Part shown: positions 33,061 through 46,049 of the stretch, one piece after another
How the letters are laid out: each line of letters starts with the position of its first letter
How positions within the stretch are numbered: the first letter of the stretch is position 1
Source of the DNA: Siphonodentalium dalli
Lineage: Eukaryota; Mollusca; Scaphopoda; Gadilida; Siphonodentaliidae
Reading direction: 5' to 3'
Assembly: GCA_032622095.1 (NCBI GenBank)
Contig: CP136067.1
Coordinates: 73,992,705-74,056,704 of the forward strand
Length of the DNA stretch: 64,000 nucleotides
Program-made: the position numbers and the translations under genes
The notes under the pieces: model-generated
Told to the model about the DNA's origin: nothing
Databases searched by the model: none
The model's input: the letters and a program-made list of their open reading frames with translations, nothing else

Positions 33061-35519
33061 CAAACAAAACAATTTTTTTTATTTATTTCAATAATAATTT
33101 TTTTATACAGTTAATTATTAAAGATACAGATATTTAAGAAGCCCCTCACCCTTGCCCATTGGTACTTCTAGCATACCTGTTATCAAAAACTTGTTTTAAA
33201 TTTATTTCACAGTCACAATACAATACACCCTGTGCATATGCTAGAATGCTATATCTTACAGTGAAATTAATACCACAGGTCAGCATACCAGTCTACTCTG
33301 TTGATAATTGGGGAAATCTCGTTCCTGATTTAACCACGCCTACGCAATTACTTCCTAGTTACTGTTGCTAACTCTTGCAAGCGCTGACGGCTGTAGTGGC
33401 TCATGATCTAGACTCAGTTAATGGTACTATATAATTTCCAGAATCATTTGGGCATAAAATAGAAAACTAAAATAATACTATTACAAATGAGGGAAACAAT
33501 GTAATATTTTGATACGATTTCTGACTGACTCATACGTCTGCACACAATACAAATTAATAATGATCCAGACAAAAATTATGCGCAATAATTTCGTCCTAAC
33601 TCCTAAGTGATTTCTTTTTGTTTGGTGTGAATGAAATTCGCACGGTAACGCTCGTCGTGTGCTAGCAATGATTATGAAGTGAGAAAAAGTATCTGTAAAG
33701 GATAACATGTAAGGGCCAATGTATACACTTAGTGAAAGTAGCCCTCCCTGTCAATCTTGATCTCCACACATGTGCCAGCATTTTAGCAAGTAACTGGCCC
33801 AACCAGCCAGAAATGTCAGTTTCTCAAAAGCAATCATAACATTAATGACATCCGAAAGCAGTTCACGTGCTAATAAGATTTTTATGTACCGATGTGACGT
33901 CACACAAAGGAAGCAAAACAAACTGTTCTTAAAGTATATGGTGTATGGTTTTGAGCGTAATATTAAGCCGATGGCCATTTCGAATCGCCGGGACAAGCAC
34001 CCATGTTATTCAAGCTGATATGTTGGTCTTAACGAAGTGATAAACTAATGGATGTCACAACCTATAATGGATGTGTCTGATTAACACACAGGAAACGAGG
34101 CTGCATTTCATTTGATGTTTTCACACGTTTGATCCGCGAAGGCATTGGTAATCGACCCTAGAGAAATAATAGAGTTTAGTTGTTGCATAATATAACAAAA
34201 TGAGCTTTAATAACACGGAAGTGATAAACTTATTATATGCCTTTGGGAAGAAATAGATATTGTTTAAACTGTTAGTACTTCCAACTACATGTATCTGCAT
34301 CCATGCATTGACTAATAACAATATATTTTGCTCTAATTTCAAATATGTATTTTAGTCACTATTAAGTTTGAATTTGTACATTCAACGATGCCGGTTTATG
34401 TAGTCGAATCTCGGTAGTGTCTATAATACACATGTCAGACAGAACTGCTTCTTCAAATCTAACTTCCCCATGTCTGATTTCTTGACACCTTGTACATAAT
34501 TATAGTAAAGGATGAGTAGAATGATTTGAAACAAGAAACTTGTATACTGCATCGAAACGATAATTACTGAATCCGTTATAATATTGTAGAAGGTAGGATT
34601 TCTTTGAGACGTTGTCTACCGAAAAAGAACGGTGGTGATTTGTTTGCACCATTGTTCTGTTTTCTTATCCGTCTTGGAAACGAAAGTTATTTTAGCAAAC
34701 TATATCACATAAAAATCCGAAATATATATAAGCTATATTAACCTACCTTTGTTTGAACAAACATATGTATTCCTTGTAATCCTGTCGATATTGAAGTTTT
34801 CGTGACTTTTGTTGCAATGTCTGATCCAATGTAAACATCGTTCATTGTTAGTTTTTCGGCTTCGGAAATGGGCAAAATATCACCATTGATTTATCGTTAG
34901 AATCAAACTCCAATTTTTTTATACAATGACAGTCACTATTACAAGATGCATACGCACACCTAGGCATCTTTAAAATCTCGGAAAGAAGTTATATTATCGT
35001 GTTAAACAACATTTTAAAATGAGTGTAAATGCTTCATCGAGAGGTTCTTTTGTTTGGGAAGGCGACGTCCTTGAACTTCGTTCGCTGTAACTCGATTGGT
35101 CAGTTGCCACTGTCAGTCAATAATCTGAGATTCGTTTTATTATCCACATGTCAAATCTGACAGTGCAGTATCAACAAGCACACAGCTCTCTCTAGTCAGC
35201 CAGAGAGGTTTTGTTTTGGTAATTAATTTTGAAGTTGAGTGTCAAATGTATTCCAGGAGCCTTCAGTCTCTACTCATATAAACTATTACTTTGTTCAAAT
35301 GGTGGGTCTGTCATTTATACAGTTTTAACACTTCCTTTCAGTGAATTAATTTCTACCCTATGAATGGTTTTGTAGTTTGTGTGGACCACCTTTTGTTGAT
35401 TGAGACTGTTTCTAATAGAGACAGCTTTATAAGTTTAAGAATCAGCTAATAACTCCAAAAACTTTAACCCCTTTAACAAACTATTTGAGTTGTTGAGTTC
35501 AAGTTTGGTACTGATTATA
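33061..35519. other. Non-coding stretch, nothing identified
   Basis: About 2.4 kb with short ORFs only. No domain, RNA gene or inverted repeat was recognised. Confidence 0.35.
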
Positions 35520-35990
35520 GTTTTAAGCTCACCTGAGGCAAAGACTCTGTTGGAGCTACTGGATATAGTCATCACCCCTCTTCCATCGTCCATCAAAATG
35601 TTTTTAAGCATCTTCTCGAGACACATATGACTGAATGGGTTCATATATGGTGTGGATGTTCCCTACTTGACTCATATTCAGATTTGCTAAAATGAAGTCA
35701 CCAAGTCAAATATTTGCGAAGCCAGAGCCATAACTCTTTCCCTCCATAGTAATTCTTAAAACAACTTCTAAAGAACCATTGGGCCTATTAGGCTTATATT
35801 TGGTATGGAGGGTCTTTGGTTTACTGGGGTTCAGATTTGTTAAAATGGGGTCACTGGGGCAAACATGAGCAGAGCCAGTGTCAATATCTTTAAAACAAAA
35901 AACTAAATTTTAGATTTTTATTTTTAGATTTAAATTCTTGTTCAATTTAACCAAAAAAAAAAAATTTAAATGAGAAAAAAAAAACATTTA
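35520..35990 (+). repeat. 'CACCTGAG' dispersed repeat, copy 2
   Basis: Same order of blocks as 32680-33060 ('cacctgaggcaaagactctg', 'catcacccctcttccatcgt', 'gactgaatgggttcatata'). Ends in long A/T runs (35930-36030). Confidence 0.7.
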
Positions 35991-36171
35991 CATTTTTTTT
36001 ACTCCTTGCTCAATTTTTTTTTTTATGATTTTTTTTTTTAATTTTAAATTAAAATTTTGAAAAATTAATTATGTTATAACAACATACTGACTATTGTAGT
36101 ATTCAGAGTCGCAGTCTTCTCCGTCTTTACAGTCTGGTGAGCGACCCCACAGTCATTAACTGTCTTGTTTT

Positions 36172-36283
36172 TCATGTGATATACAAGATCTTCAACTTGT
36201 TATGTTGGGATAGAAGATTTTATGAAACTCGTTTGATAAATTTGATTCACAATGAGTTGTAGATGCATGAGTTGTGAATCAAC
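36172..36283. mobile_element. Truncated copy of hairpin MITE family A
   Basis: Carries one complete arm of the element at 131-306 ('gatatacaagatcttcaac', 'gttatgttgggata', 'gtttgataaatttgattcac') plus the start of the loop and second arm, then stops at 'gttgtgaatc'. Confidence 0.75.
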
Positions 36284-36854
36284 AAGGAAGTCCAAAAATT
36301 ACCGTTTTTTTATACCGGTACTTCTACATGTAATTCAATATTACATCTGACTTTCATCATTTGCTAGAATTCTAACAGTACTGACTTTATATAGTCACTG
36401 GACTATCGTAGAGTAGATGAGTAATTGTCTCCCTGTTACATACATGTAAGCCACACATTTCTGTTTCTGATAATTTATATCTCGTGAGTTTTGTGTTAAT
36501 AGTGTACAGAATATTGTGAGTTATTTTTAAATTGGAAAGATAAGAGACCAGTAGCATTTGTAATTTTCTTAGTATTTGTATAGATATTTCTCCATTCTGT
36601 AAGAGAGAGATCTCCATCTAACCTGTCTTCCCATTTAATTTGTGATAGGTTTGGAGATATGGCTACATAATATACATATATACAATAATAACATAATAAC
36701 ATAATATTTTGGGCAGGCCCTACTGCCAAAATTTTTCATCCAATTTATCCCAAACTTCATATGATCTCTGGTTTTACACTTCTGCATTCCTAATCGCTCC
36801 ATTTACTGTAATGTATGACATTATACCCTCTCCAAGTTGAGCTACATTGTCATT

Positions 36855-37540
36855 GACACTTTCATTTTTAGTTCAACTTGAGAAAGTCAAGTTTGAGCTA
36901 TTGCCATGGGTTGGCTTCTGTGTGTGCGTGCGTCAACAATTTCCTTTAGCACACCTTACAGGCAACATCACTCAGTCGATCGTCACCAATCTTTAATATG
37001 GATCTTCAGGATAACCTCCAGATGGGGGTGATCAATTTTTTCTTAAATTCGTTAAAAAACATGACTAATTAATTTGGCACACCCTTACAGACGACATCCC
37101 TTATCCAATCGTCACCAAACTTCATATGGCTAAATGGGAGCCATCAAATTTTACCAAATTTCGTTAAAAAAACAAGACCGCCAGTGGCCATCTTGGATTT
37201 TACTCTCGCATGACTTAATAATTCAGCACAACCTACAGGGCACATCCCTCATTCAATAGTCACCATACAACATATTGATCTTCAGGGTGACCTCTAGATG
37301 GGTTGAGCTATAGTGTCATTGACATTTTAATTTTTAGCTCAACTTGAGAAAGTGAAGTTTGAGCTATTGCCATGGGTTAGCATCTGAGTGTGTGTGTATG
37401 TGCATCTACAATTTCCTTTAGCACATTCTGCAGGCCACACCTCTCACTCGATCATCATCAAACTTAATATGGATCTTCGGGGTAACCTCTAGATGGGAAC
37501 CATAAATTTTGTCCAAAATAAAAAAAAAATATCACTGCTA
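36855..37540 (+). repeat. 'TCAACTTGAGAAAGT' dispersed repeat, tandem copies
   Basis: 'ttcaacttgagaaagtcaag' with 'tttgagctattgccatgggtt' occurs at about 36874 and again at about 37338. Each is followed by 'caatttcctttagcacac', 'ctcg/ctcactcgat' and 'atatggatcttc.gg'. A further diverged copy is at 60995-61200. Non-coding. Confidence 0.7.
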
Positions 37541-38599
37541 AATCCGCCTGTAATCGCGAGGCTCCTATGTGTGTTTTCCACCCCAGGGACATGGTGACAG
37601 GGTGGGGGGTTTGAGGGGGGGGGGGTCTAACCCACCAACTTTTGTCAAGATATTCAACAACTGGAAATTTTGAATCAGATGTGTTTGGTGAATATGTGGG
37701 GTGTCTTGGGGGCAACCCTGCACCACTCTTTGTTCGACCTAAATCGGTAAAGGGTCGAGATCTGGCATGGGTTCCCTATTTGAATCCCTCTGGATGGTGG
37801 CCATGTTGAATTGGGGTAGGGTGTGTGTGTGGAAATAGAGTCTTGCGGTCATCCTACAACACCCTTTATTTGAGTGAAATATTAAAATTTTCACATAAGG
37901 AATAGAAGTCACATTCATCATATACGTTGACTATAAAAAGCTGAAAACGGTGGCCATGCATTTCGTAAAAGTGGCGACCATTTTGAATATGTCGACCATT
38001 GTGATTGGTTTGTTGGAAAAAAAATCAGTCTTCATAATTGACATATACTGGCCATTCATGCCAAATGTCAGGTTTTCATCATAAAGTGAACGATTCTGTT
38101 ACTATTTGACACTTAGCTGCCTAATATATTTTGCAATGGTAACATTTATATTTATTCTACAAAGCACAAAGAGACAAATTTGTGCACAAATATTAGATAA
38201 AATTTCATTATGCTTGGCTATAATGCCTATAATTTACTAAATTCTCAATGAATTATGTGCAATATCGAAATTATTTATTGTGGGTGCGCACTGGAGCTTA
38301 TCATTTTTGCTCGTTTTCGAACTGGAGCCATACAAATTTTTCACTGTAGCCACCGTGTGCTTTGTGCTTGTCTTTAAATGTGCCACCTGTAGATCTGTTC
38401 TGATTTTTCGTTTTTCACTTTCGTGTCCCGGAGATAACAAACTTACCAGAAAACTATGGTTTGCCCATTGGAATGTCCCAACTTTATTGCCGAAGGTTAC
38501 GGTAAAATGTCGAAAACGAAGTGATAAACTCCTGATTGTTCAATCTTCCGTGAGCGCTACAAATCAAATTCAACACACATGGATACAGATGGTGGAGGT

Positions 38600-38770
38600 G
38601 GGGGGGGGGGGGGGGGGGGGGGGGGGGGTCCTATACCAGATTCCAAGAAATAAATCAGCAAATCCCAGTTCCCAGGAAAAAAATATGCCATTTCCCAGTT
38701 TCCAGGAATTAAAAGCAAATCCCAGTTCCCAGTAAAAAAAAAAGCCAGTTCCCAGGAATTAAAATATTAT
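38600..38770. repeat. 29-bp G run and 'CCCAGTTCCCAGGAA' tandem repeat
   Basis: G run at 38600-38628, followed by five or so copies of 'cccag(t/g)ttcccaggaa(a/t)', each separated by A-runs, up to 38765. Related, diverged motifs ('cccgattcccgtaaaa', 'cccaattcccgaaaaa') occur at 39405-39510. Confidence 0.75.
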
Positions 38771-39404
38771 ATAGAGTATCGACAAAACATACAATATTCA
38801 CAAGTAATGTAGATCAATGTACATATATTGTATTTTTAGGCTATCTCAGGCTATCTTATGATTTACTGGCTACTGTCTGGTCAATTACATCATTTTACAT
38901 GACATAAAATGCGAACCTATATGCAAATCCATTGAACAGAATCAACAGATCACTCTTTACACTGATCTACACCACCGCAAATCAGGTATTCCCTAAATGT
39001 CCAGGTGATGTATGCAAATTCATGTGGTCTCAATATATCTAAGACGGTTTGTGATTTGAGATTGTGCCCAATAACTGGAATGTTAGTATGAAAAACCAAG
39101 TCACAAACCAACTGAGAAATAGGAGACAACACAGATGTACACAAGTCACCAGATACAACAGCTTTGATTGACCAAGTGGTAAAACTCTTCCGTCATGTTG
39201 TTGAAGTTTCTGCGGGACTAACTTGGGAAAATCCAAATCGTGGAATATCACCAAAACACATGAAACGGAACAAAACATGCCTGACTCATCTTTCATCGCT
39301 GGAATACCGGTCGGGCGTGTGCATTTTTGGGGAAATCAGTTCATAGTCTTCATAATTAGGTGAATAAAAATGGAAATCCTGATTAATTGGGGATAATTTC
39401 CTGT
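38771..39404. other. Sequence between the two CCC-TTCCC arrays
   Basis: Short ORFs on both strands (for example 39039-39296, minus) have no recognised domain. It is possibly the interior of an element bounded by the two arrays. Confidence 0.35.
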
Positions 39405-39515
39405 GTCCCGGAAAATAATTCTGTTCCCGATTCCCGTAAAATTAAATCTGACGATCCCAATTCCCGAAAAATAAAAAGGGTCGATCCCGGTGTCCCGAAA
39501 AATTCACCTGTATAG
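39405..39515 (+). repeat. 'CCCnATTCCCG' short tandem repeat
   Basis: Four copies of a unit near 'cccgattcccgaaaaataaa', diverged from the array at 38640-38765. Confidence 0.6.
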
Positions 39516-40599
39516 ATTTTGGTATGGATTGATCTGTTTTGAAAATATTAACCCTATCTCTATATTAAAACCATGACATGAACACATGCTATACAACGCA
39601 ATACTTTATCTGATCAGTCTCATATTTATGTTAGTAATTATGTGTACAGGCATATATTCAGCTCTTGATAATTGATTTTGAGTCGGTATGGTTGAGGGGT
39701 TAAACAAAAATCATGACTGGGCTCTCCTTTAAAAGAAGAATTATACTGATCAGTGATTCTGTACCTTATTGGAATAAGATTTAAGTGATGTGTTGTGAGA
39801 ACTCAGGTTTGGCTGAGTTTCCATTTGATCAGGATCCATTCTATAATATAAACATTTGAACATGTCAGGTAGGCAGTGGATGTAATTCCTCATCCCATCT
39901 GCTTTATTTGTCAGCTAGGTAACTTCAAACATGCCTTAATTGGTGCGTACACTGCTAGGTGGTATAGAGGGATGCCATTCATGTTGTTTGACGAGGCACT
40001 CATGTATGGACTATGTCATGTCTGTTTCTGGATAATAAGGTGGGTACATTGGCCACAACACATAACAGGGGCAATAATGATAATTTCATGCATCATCGCT
40101 GTTATCATGTGGAGATACTATTAGCTTTATAAGCATTTGCTGGGTTTGTAACTCTCTAAAATATTATGTTCTTGTCACAATCTGATGAATGTTTAAATGC
40201 TAACATTTGATTGTGGAAGATTTTCATGTTGTTCCATTGAGAACACAGACATAATAATTGATGTACAGGTCATGTTCTAGTGATGTGGACCCGACCGAAA
40301 AAAAAACCTGGTCTGGTAACGGTCCACGGCGTTCCGGAATTGGGACTGGACTACCTCTTCTGGACCGTCCAGACTATATAGTTTTTGTGGAACTATTACA
40401 TATTTACAAATGTATGTGATCTACTTGTGTCCAAATCTTGTAATTTGCCTTCAATATAGTTAGAAAAACTACTAAACAAAACTGACCATAGCCGTACGGT
40501 GTTAACACATGCACACATACTCCCCAAGTCAAGTCCTCTTTGGTATTTAACTATTATAACTCAAAAATGAACTGCAACTTCCCAAGGTATTAGTCCTAG

Positions 40600-40920
40600 T
40601 TTGTTTTTATGTTTACCCATATTATTTTTTAATACCCATACCATAGTATGGTAAACATAGTGTCGATGTCCGGATTGACCACCCGTCGTGCGTCCGTCCG
40701 TCCATCTGTCTGTCTGTCCATATACACTTTATACATGGTGCGATAACTCAAACATTTTCTATCTGATCGGAACCAAATTTTGTATATGAATTTCTCAGCA
40801 CAAAAGACAGATCGAGTTCGAAAATGGGTTTGATCAGACTATTTAAAACTGAGTTATGGCCCTTTTTCGAAAAAATATTCACTCTTAAACAATTTTTTTT
40901 TTAGATTGAATTCCTTCTCA
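40600..40920 (+). repeat. ACCATAGTATGGT-headed dispersed repeat, copy 1
   Basis: Palindromic head ('taccatagtatggtaaacat'), then 'gtccggattgaccacccgtc', GTCC/GTCT run, and 'gcgataactcaaacattttc', 'ggaaccaaattttgtat', 'gagttatggccctttttcg'. The same order occurs at 59668-59930. Confidence 0.75.
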
Positions 40921-41099
40921 ATTTAAAAAATAAATAAATAAACAAAATTCGACCACTCCTTCACCCTTCGCCCTGCCACCGTCGTTGGAATTGATGGGTT
41001 AATGGGTTAATGGGTTAATGATTAAAGAGCGTTTGTATCTGCGGTGTCGTTGCTAAAGAGCATTTATATACACAAGTATAAATACGGCTCAATCGAAAG

Positions 41100-41600
41100 T
41101 CTCGTAAATTGGGGATATCGAGACGAAATTTCCTACTTAGGGCTTCCAAGGGATGGGGGAAATTTTAGTCTGGTCAGTTTGTCCGCCTGAGGTGACCTTC
41201 ACCTTGAAACGGGTACCCACAAATGACCTTGGGGCGATATCTCGGTCGTCAGCGGTGACATTGACATGACCTTTGTTATGTATAGTCAACTCGGGAAGGG
41301 GAATATTTTTGATAGCATGCTGTCGGCGTGCCTGTAAGGGGTTACCTTGAAAAACTAAAATTAATGGATCAACCAAATTAATGGGACCAATCTTGCCAGT
41401 GGCGGGCTAATCTGCTAGTTATATATAAAAAACATTTTTTTTTAAAGTTAGCAAAATTTGAAAAACTAACACCATTGTAACTCTGCCAAGGGTACCCCGA
41501 GTCACCACACCAAATTTGGTTTAAATTGGTCCAAAATCTTGTGTTATGTACTGGTAAATTTGTTTGGAGCGACATTAAACCCAATTCACCAATTCCATCC
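41100..41600. repeat. Helitron-like 3' end and adjoining inverted fragment
   Basis: On the plus strand the segment up to 41418 ends 'ggcgggctaatctgctag' before T, consistent with a Helitron CTAG terminus. On the minus strand 41418-41545 carries 'aaatttggtgtggtgactc' and 'ggggtacccttgg', related to the candidate Helitron at 6522-6899. The relation between the two pieces is not resolved. Confidence 0.4.
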
Positions 41601-42412
41601 CATGCCTTTGGACTACTTAGCTATTGATAAGGCTATATTATTTTCTGATGTCTCTTATGCCAATGTGCAGATAAAGAAAGCTATGGTATTTAATTTAAAA
41701 AAAGGTTCAACAATACACTTCACATGATATTAACAGTATACTAGAATATCTGTGCTGCACTGCACAGCTGAGTATATCACTCTACAGATGGTCTGATGTC
41801 ATTATAAATGTTATTGGTTTAATAGAGATGCCAGCCTTCAACATAAACAATGCCTGTGATTTGTTGACAGCTCTGCTATATTATTGATATTAATGGATCA
41901 GCAGTGAGGTGTCTTATCTTGATGCTGTTGTTGGTAGAATTTGATACATTATCATTGTAAACTAAATTATACTATCTTAACCCAAGCATTCCATGTCCAG
42001 GTCACCTTTTCACATTTAAACCAAGGCTGTGGTGGTGCAGCATTACAGATCCTGTACCAGTGCATTCTCTTATATAAATGCGAGTGATCCATAAATTCCA
42101 ATAATTTGTGTTATGTACATTTGTCTATAATATTACATAACAGTATACTCTACAATTCAACATCAAAACTCTCATTTATGATTCCGATCATTGTAATTTA
42201 CTATCACCAAGGGATGGGTTAACATCTGCTGATTGTGATCAGCCTCTCGTTATAATAAAGTGGTTTATTTATATTGTATATCTCGCGATATATCTCTATA
42301 TATCTGGCATGCAATTTGCCTTGATTGAGGTTGCTAAAAAGATAGAGAATAAATTTTTTCATGTGGATTTATGTTCTAAAAAATTAACAGACAAAACTGT
42401 CCCACTAATGTC

Positions 42413-42468
42413 ATAAGAAATTATAAATTATATTGATATGTCATAAGAAATTATAAATTATATTGATA
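42413..42468 (+). repeat. 28-bp tandem duplication
   Basis: 'tgtcataagaaattataaat' with 'tatattgata' occurs twice in direct succession. Confidence 0.9.
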
Positions 42469-42509
42469 TTAATTGATAGAAGCTTTTCCAGAAAGGTGTC
42501 CTCAATATG

Positions 42510-42517
42510 ATATCTAT
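42510..42517. other. 8-bp target-site duplication, left copy
   Basis: ATATCTAT, identical to 43337-43344. Confidence 0.75.
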
Positions 42518-43336
42518 ATGGGCTGCAACGATACGCCCACCTCACGATTCGATACGTATCACGATTTTTTGCAACGATACGATACGTATCACGATACATT
42601 CCAAACTGAAAATTGAACCAGTTTACAACTTTTGATTGTTCTGTTGCATTAATAGCCATTATGTGTACTATTATTCAGCCATGATGTACTGGAGTTATGA
42701 CCACACTTGATGTTATACCATCTCGGCACCCTGTACAGTTATTTGGCAATCAAAGATTCCTAAGGCTGAAGGGATCACTCTCACCAAAAAAAGTGCTGAA
42801 GTGTGCACATGTTTTGAGATATCCTTCTGAGTAACCTTTAGTTTTTGCGTCTGTCATGATTTCTGTTTGAGGATAATTCATTTATGTTCCAATGAAAATT
42901 AAAATTAACTGAAAACAAACTGCTTTAGGGCATCAGACTTTCAAATTGAACGCACGAAACCCAAAGTGCTTCCACACCGGCGATTTAAACTTCGCCAGCA
43001 CCCTGACAATTTTTCGAGTTACCCCGCCAGGCCCATCTCCGACCGGCTGAGAAATTTATCATGCGATACTTCCGACATGTTAATTTGTTATTGATTTTAA
43101 ATGTCAAATATATTCAACAGACCCTCGCCATAGCGGAAGAACAATTTTGATTGATTAACAGAAAAGGAAAATACGGATCATTGCGGTTACAGCCAATGAA
43201 ACGTGTCCCCTCAGAGAGCTTGGGCGACAAAAATGCGGATCGAAAACATACCGGAATAATTACGAAACGAACCGCGTATCGCACCACCGGTAAACATCGC
43301 GATTCACCGAAACCGCGGTGAATCGTTGCAGCCCTA
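42518..43336. mobile_element. 819-bp non-autonomous hAT-type element
   Basis: The left end reads ATGGGCTGCAACGATAC and the right end, reversed, reads TAGGGCTGCAACGATTC. TAGGGCTGCAACGA-type termini and an 8-bp TSD are typical of hAT elements. Subterminal repeats 'cgatacgtatcacgat' (twice, 42550-42600) and dyads near 43270-43320 ('accgcggt') are likely transposase-binding sites. There is no transposase ORF, so movement must have been in trans. Confidence 0.8.
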
Positions 43337-43344
43337 ATATCTAT
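43337..43344. other. 8-bp target-site duplication, right copy
   Basis: ATATCTAT directly after the hAT-type right terminus. Confidence 0.75.
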
Positions 43345-43889
43345 TATTGTATACCATGGAATCTATATAAAACTTGCTTGAATTCTATATGTTCCCTTTC
43401 ATCTAATCATGTGATAAATATTCTGATATATTGTACATGTACTAATAAATTACCACCTGCATGAATCCTGGTTTTAATTTTCAATCATCACAGTTATCTA
43501 TCCAATTTAATTACACTAATCATTTTAATTTGACCAATCATATTCTACGATAACTGCAATAGATACAACGGTTTACTTATCACAACACTGTCCGAAAAGC
43601 TGAAACAGCGAGCGTTGTGTATTATTCCGATAGCTGTCAAATCAATATTTACAATACAGTTTCAATATGGTTAATTTACTAATTATACTGTTTATGGTAA
43701 ACTCTGAACGTAAAATAATTACTGACTTTAAGCTGCACATACTTTTTGGAACTTTGATTCTGTAAACCTGAAATATTTATTACACACCATCAACCACTTT
43801 AGCTGTTTTAATACGGAACATTTAAAGTTATTCTGAAGGAAACAAAATAGTCTATTGTTTTTATCACCATTATTGAGCTAAAGAAAGAA
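43345..43889. other. Non-coding stretch, nothing identified
   Basis: AT-rich with no ORF of note. Confidence 0.3.
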
Positions 43890-45410
43890 AATTTTCGGAA
43901 ACGATAATCTGAATCGGCCGATTATGGCCCATCGGATGACAATCGGCACTTGGGTTTCAACATTGGCATTGCCGATTATCTAAATAATAATCAGGTGCTT
44001 GTTTTTCTTCAATAAATTGTGTTAAATATGATGATTATATGTTGAATAAATGACCAGTAAACATGGGGAAAGTGTTACCAAACACAAACTTGATGATAGC
44101 CATGTCCTGCGTAACACAGGTATAACCCAAAAGTACATGTCACGTGACACTTAATTACGCAGTGACTGCACTATTTACCACGCTTATCCATCTTAAGATA
44201 TATCAAGTAACAGTTATTATATATCGAATGAATTTAAATGATTATTTAAAATAGACGGAGGAGACCCATTGTATATAGTGTAGTGTGTTTACAACATCCC
44301 CATTGTTCACCAATTAACAACTAATATTCAACAAAATGACTGCTATTTACAAGTATTCACACTGATATCAGGTCAGCCAGTGACCTCTATGACCGCTTAT
44401 CTATTAGCCAACATCAAAGAAAAGTTCAATGACTGTGGACAGTAAACCAGTGTTGGGTCAAGCCATGTGCTGCTGGCATGTTCAGAATAATGTGGTATAA
44501 AATCAAAAGCCCATCCTCAGACGGAAGAGGTCTCATGTTGGATTCTTGTAATGATAATATTTTATTAATTGGATAGGGATAAATACACTGGTAACAATTA
44601 TTACTGCTATTTACAAGTATTCACACTGATATCAGGTCAGCCAGTGACCTCTATGACCGCTTATCTATTAGCCAACATCAAAGAAAAGTTCAATGACTGT
44701 GGACAGTAAACCAGTGTTGGGTCAAGCCATGTGCTGCTGGCATGTTCTGCATGGTTTCCTTGGTATTGTCTCTAAAGTTGAGTTCAGAATAATGTGGTAT
44801 AAAATCAAAAGCCCATCCTCAGACGGAAGAGGTCTCATGTTGGATTCTTGTAATGATAATATTTTATTAATTGGATAGGGATAAATACACTGGTAACAAT
44901 TATTAATATTTTAATTGTTTTTAATTAAATATTTCGTTCCTGTTTTGATGTGAACGGTCATGCACTCTTCTGAGTTGTCATCGCGGCGAATGCCAAAACT
45001 CACCTGTGTCTGTTCTTGTAGCCCAGAATTCAGACTTACAATTGTATAAGGCGTATTCAGACTTACAATTGTATAAGACGTATAAGTTGAATAATGCATA
45101 TTTTGAGGGGAAATACTGGGTCAACAAGTAACGACTTATAGACAGAAATATACGGTAAATTGAGCATAATATAACATGTGTAGTAGTTGTCAGGAATGCG
45201 GGAATCTGTTCACAAGTCCACCAATACCTACCTTTATACTCACCCAAACATATACTTATGTATACTGGTATATTACTGCTGTTGGTGCTTCCAAATATAA
45301 GTAATATGTGACACATATAACATATTCTGGTATAGTTATTACAATAATCGGAATCGGAATCGGCCGATTGTGATCTCAAATAATCGGCAATCGTCACAAG
45401 GCTCTTTTTA
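43890..45410. mobile_element. Possible element bounded by AATCGGCCGATT segments
   Basis: 'ctgaatcggccgattatgg' and 'attgccgattatct' at 43908-43983 pair with 'aatcggccgattgtg' and 'aataatcggcaatcg' at 45355-45396 in inverted order. The right edge ('ggctcatcactact') resembles hAT-like ends, but I could not find the matching left edge or a TSD. The interior holds the recent tandem duplication. Confidence 0.35.
44339..44905 (+). repeat. Recent tandem duplication (263 and about 302 bp)
   Basis: Copy 1 (44339-44601) and copy 2 (44602-44905) look identical by eye, except that copy 1 lacks 38 bases present in copy 2 (about 44746-44783). The missing segment is bounded by the tetranucleotide GTTC on both sides, as expected for a microhomology-mediated deletion after the duplication. 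Confidence 0.9.
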
Positions 45411-45429
45411 ATAATTGGCTCATCACTAC

Positions 45430-45990
45430 TGTAGACATTTTATGCATGGTGCAGTAACTCAAAACATTTAATATCCGATCAGAACCAAATTTTGCATATG
45501 AGTTTCTCAGCCGAAAATACAGATCAGTTTGAATATGGGTTTGATCAGAGCTTTTTTTACGGAGTTGTGGCCCTTTTTCGACTTAGAATTAGCACATACT
45601 GCGATAACTCAAACATTTTTTTATCCGATCGGAACATAATTTGTTTGGTATGTGAGTTTGTCAGCCCAAAATACAGATCGAGTTTGAATATGGGTTTGAT
45701 TCTATTTTTTTGCTGAGTTATGGCTCTTTTTTTTATTTTTTTTTATTTTTATTATAATTTTTTTGTTAACCATCACTTTATAGCAGAATTGGCCCTTTTT
45801 CGACTTATAATTCAAACATGCTGCAATAATTCAAACATGTTTTATCTGATTGGAACCAACTTTGGTATGTGAGTTTGTCAGCCCAAAATACAGATCAATT
45901 TTGAATATGGGTTTGATCAGATTTTATTTCACGGATTATGGCTCTTTTCAAATTTAAATATTTGTTTTTTTAACCACCACTTAGCCAGGT
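45430..45990 (+). repeat. 'gataactcaaacat' dispersed repeat, three diverged units
   Basis: Units at about 45445, 45600 and 45825 each carry 'gataa(c/t)tcaaa(a)cat', 'gatcggaac', 'tatgagttt(c/g)tcagcc', 'aatacagatc' and 'gaatatgggtttgat'. The repeat head with the palindrome is missing. Non-coding. Confidence 0.65.
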
Positions 45991-46049
45991 GAATTTATTT
46001 AACTAGACCAATGGAGCTCTAGGTCCTTGGATGCTTGGACTTACATAAG

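Noticed and set aside
40262-40390. A hAT-like start ('tagtgatgtggacccgacc')
   Set aside because: No inverted partner or 8-bp duplication could be found nearby.
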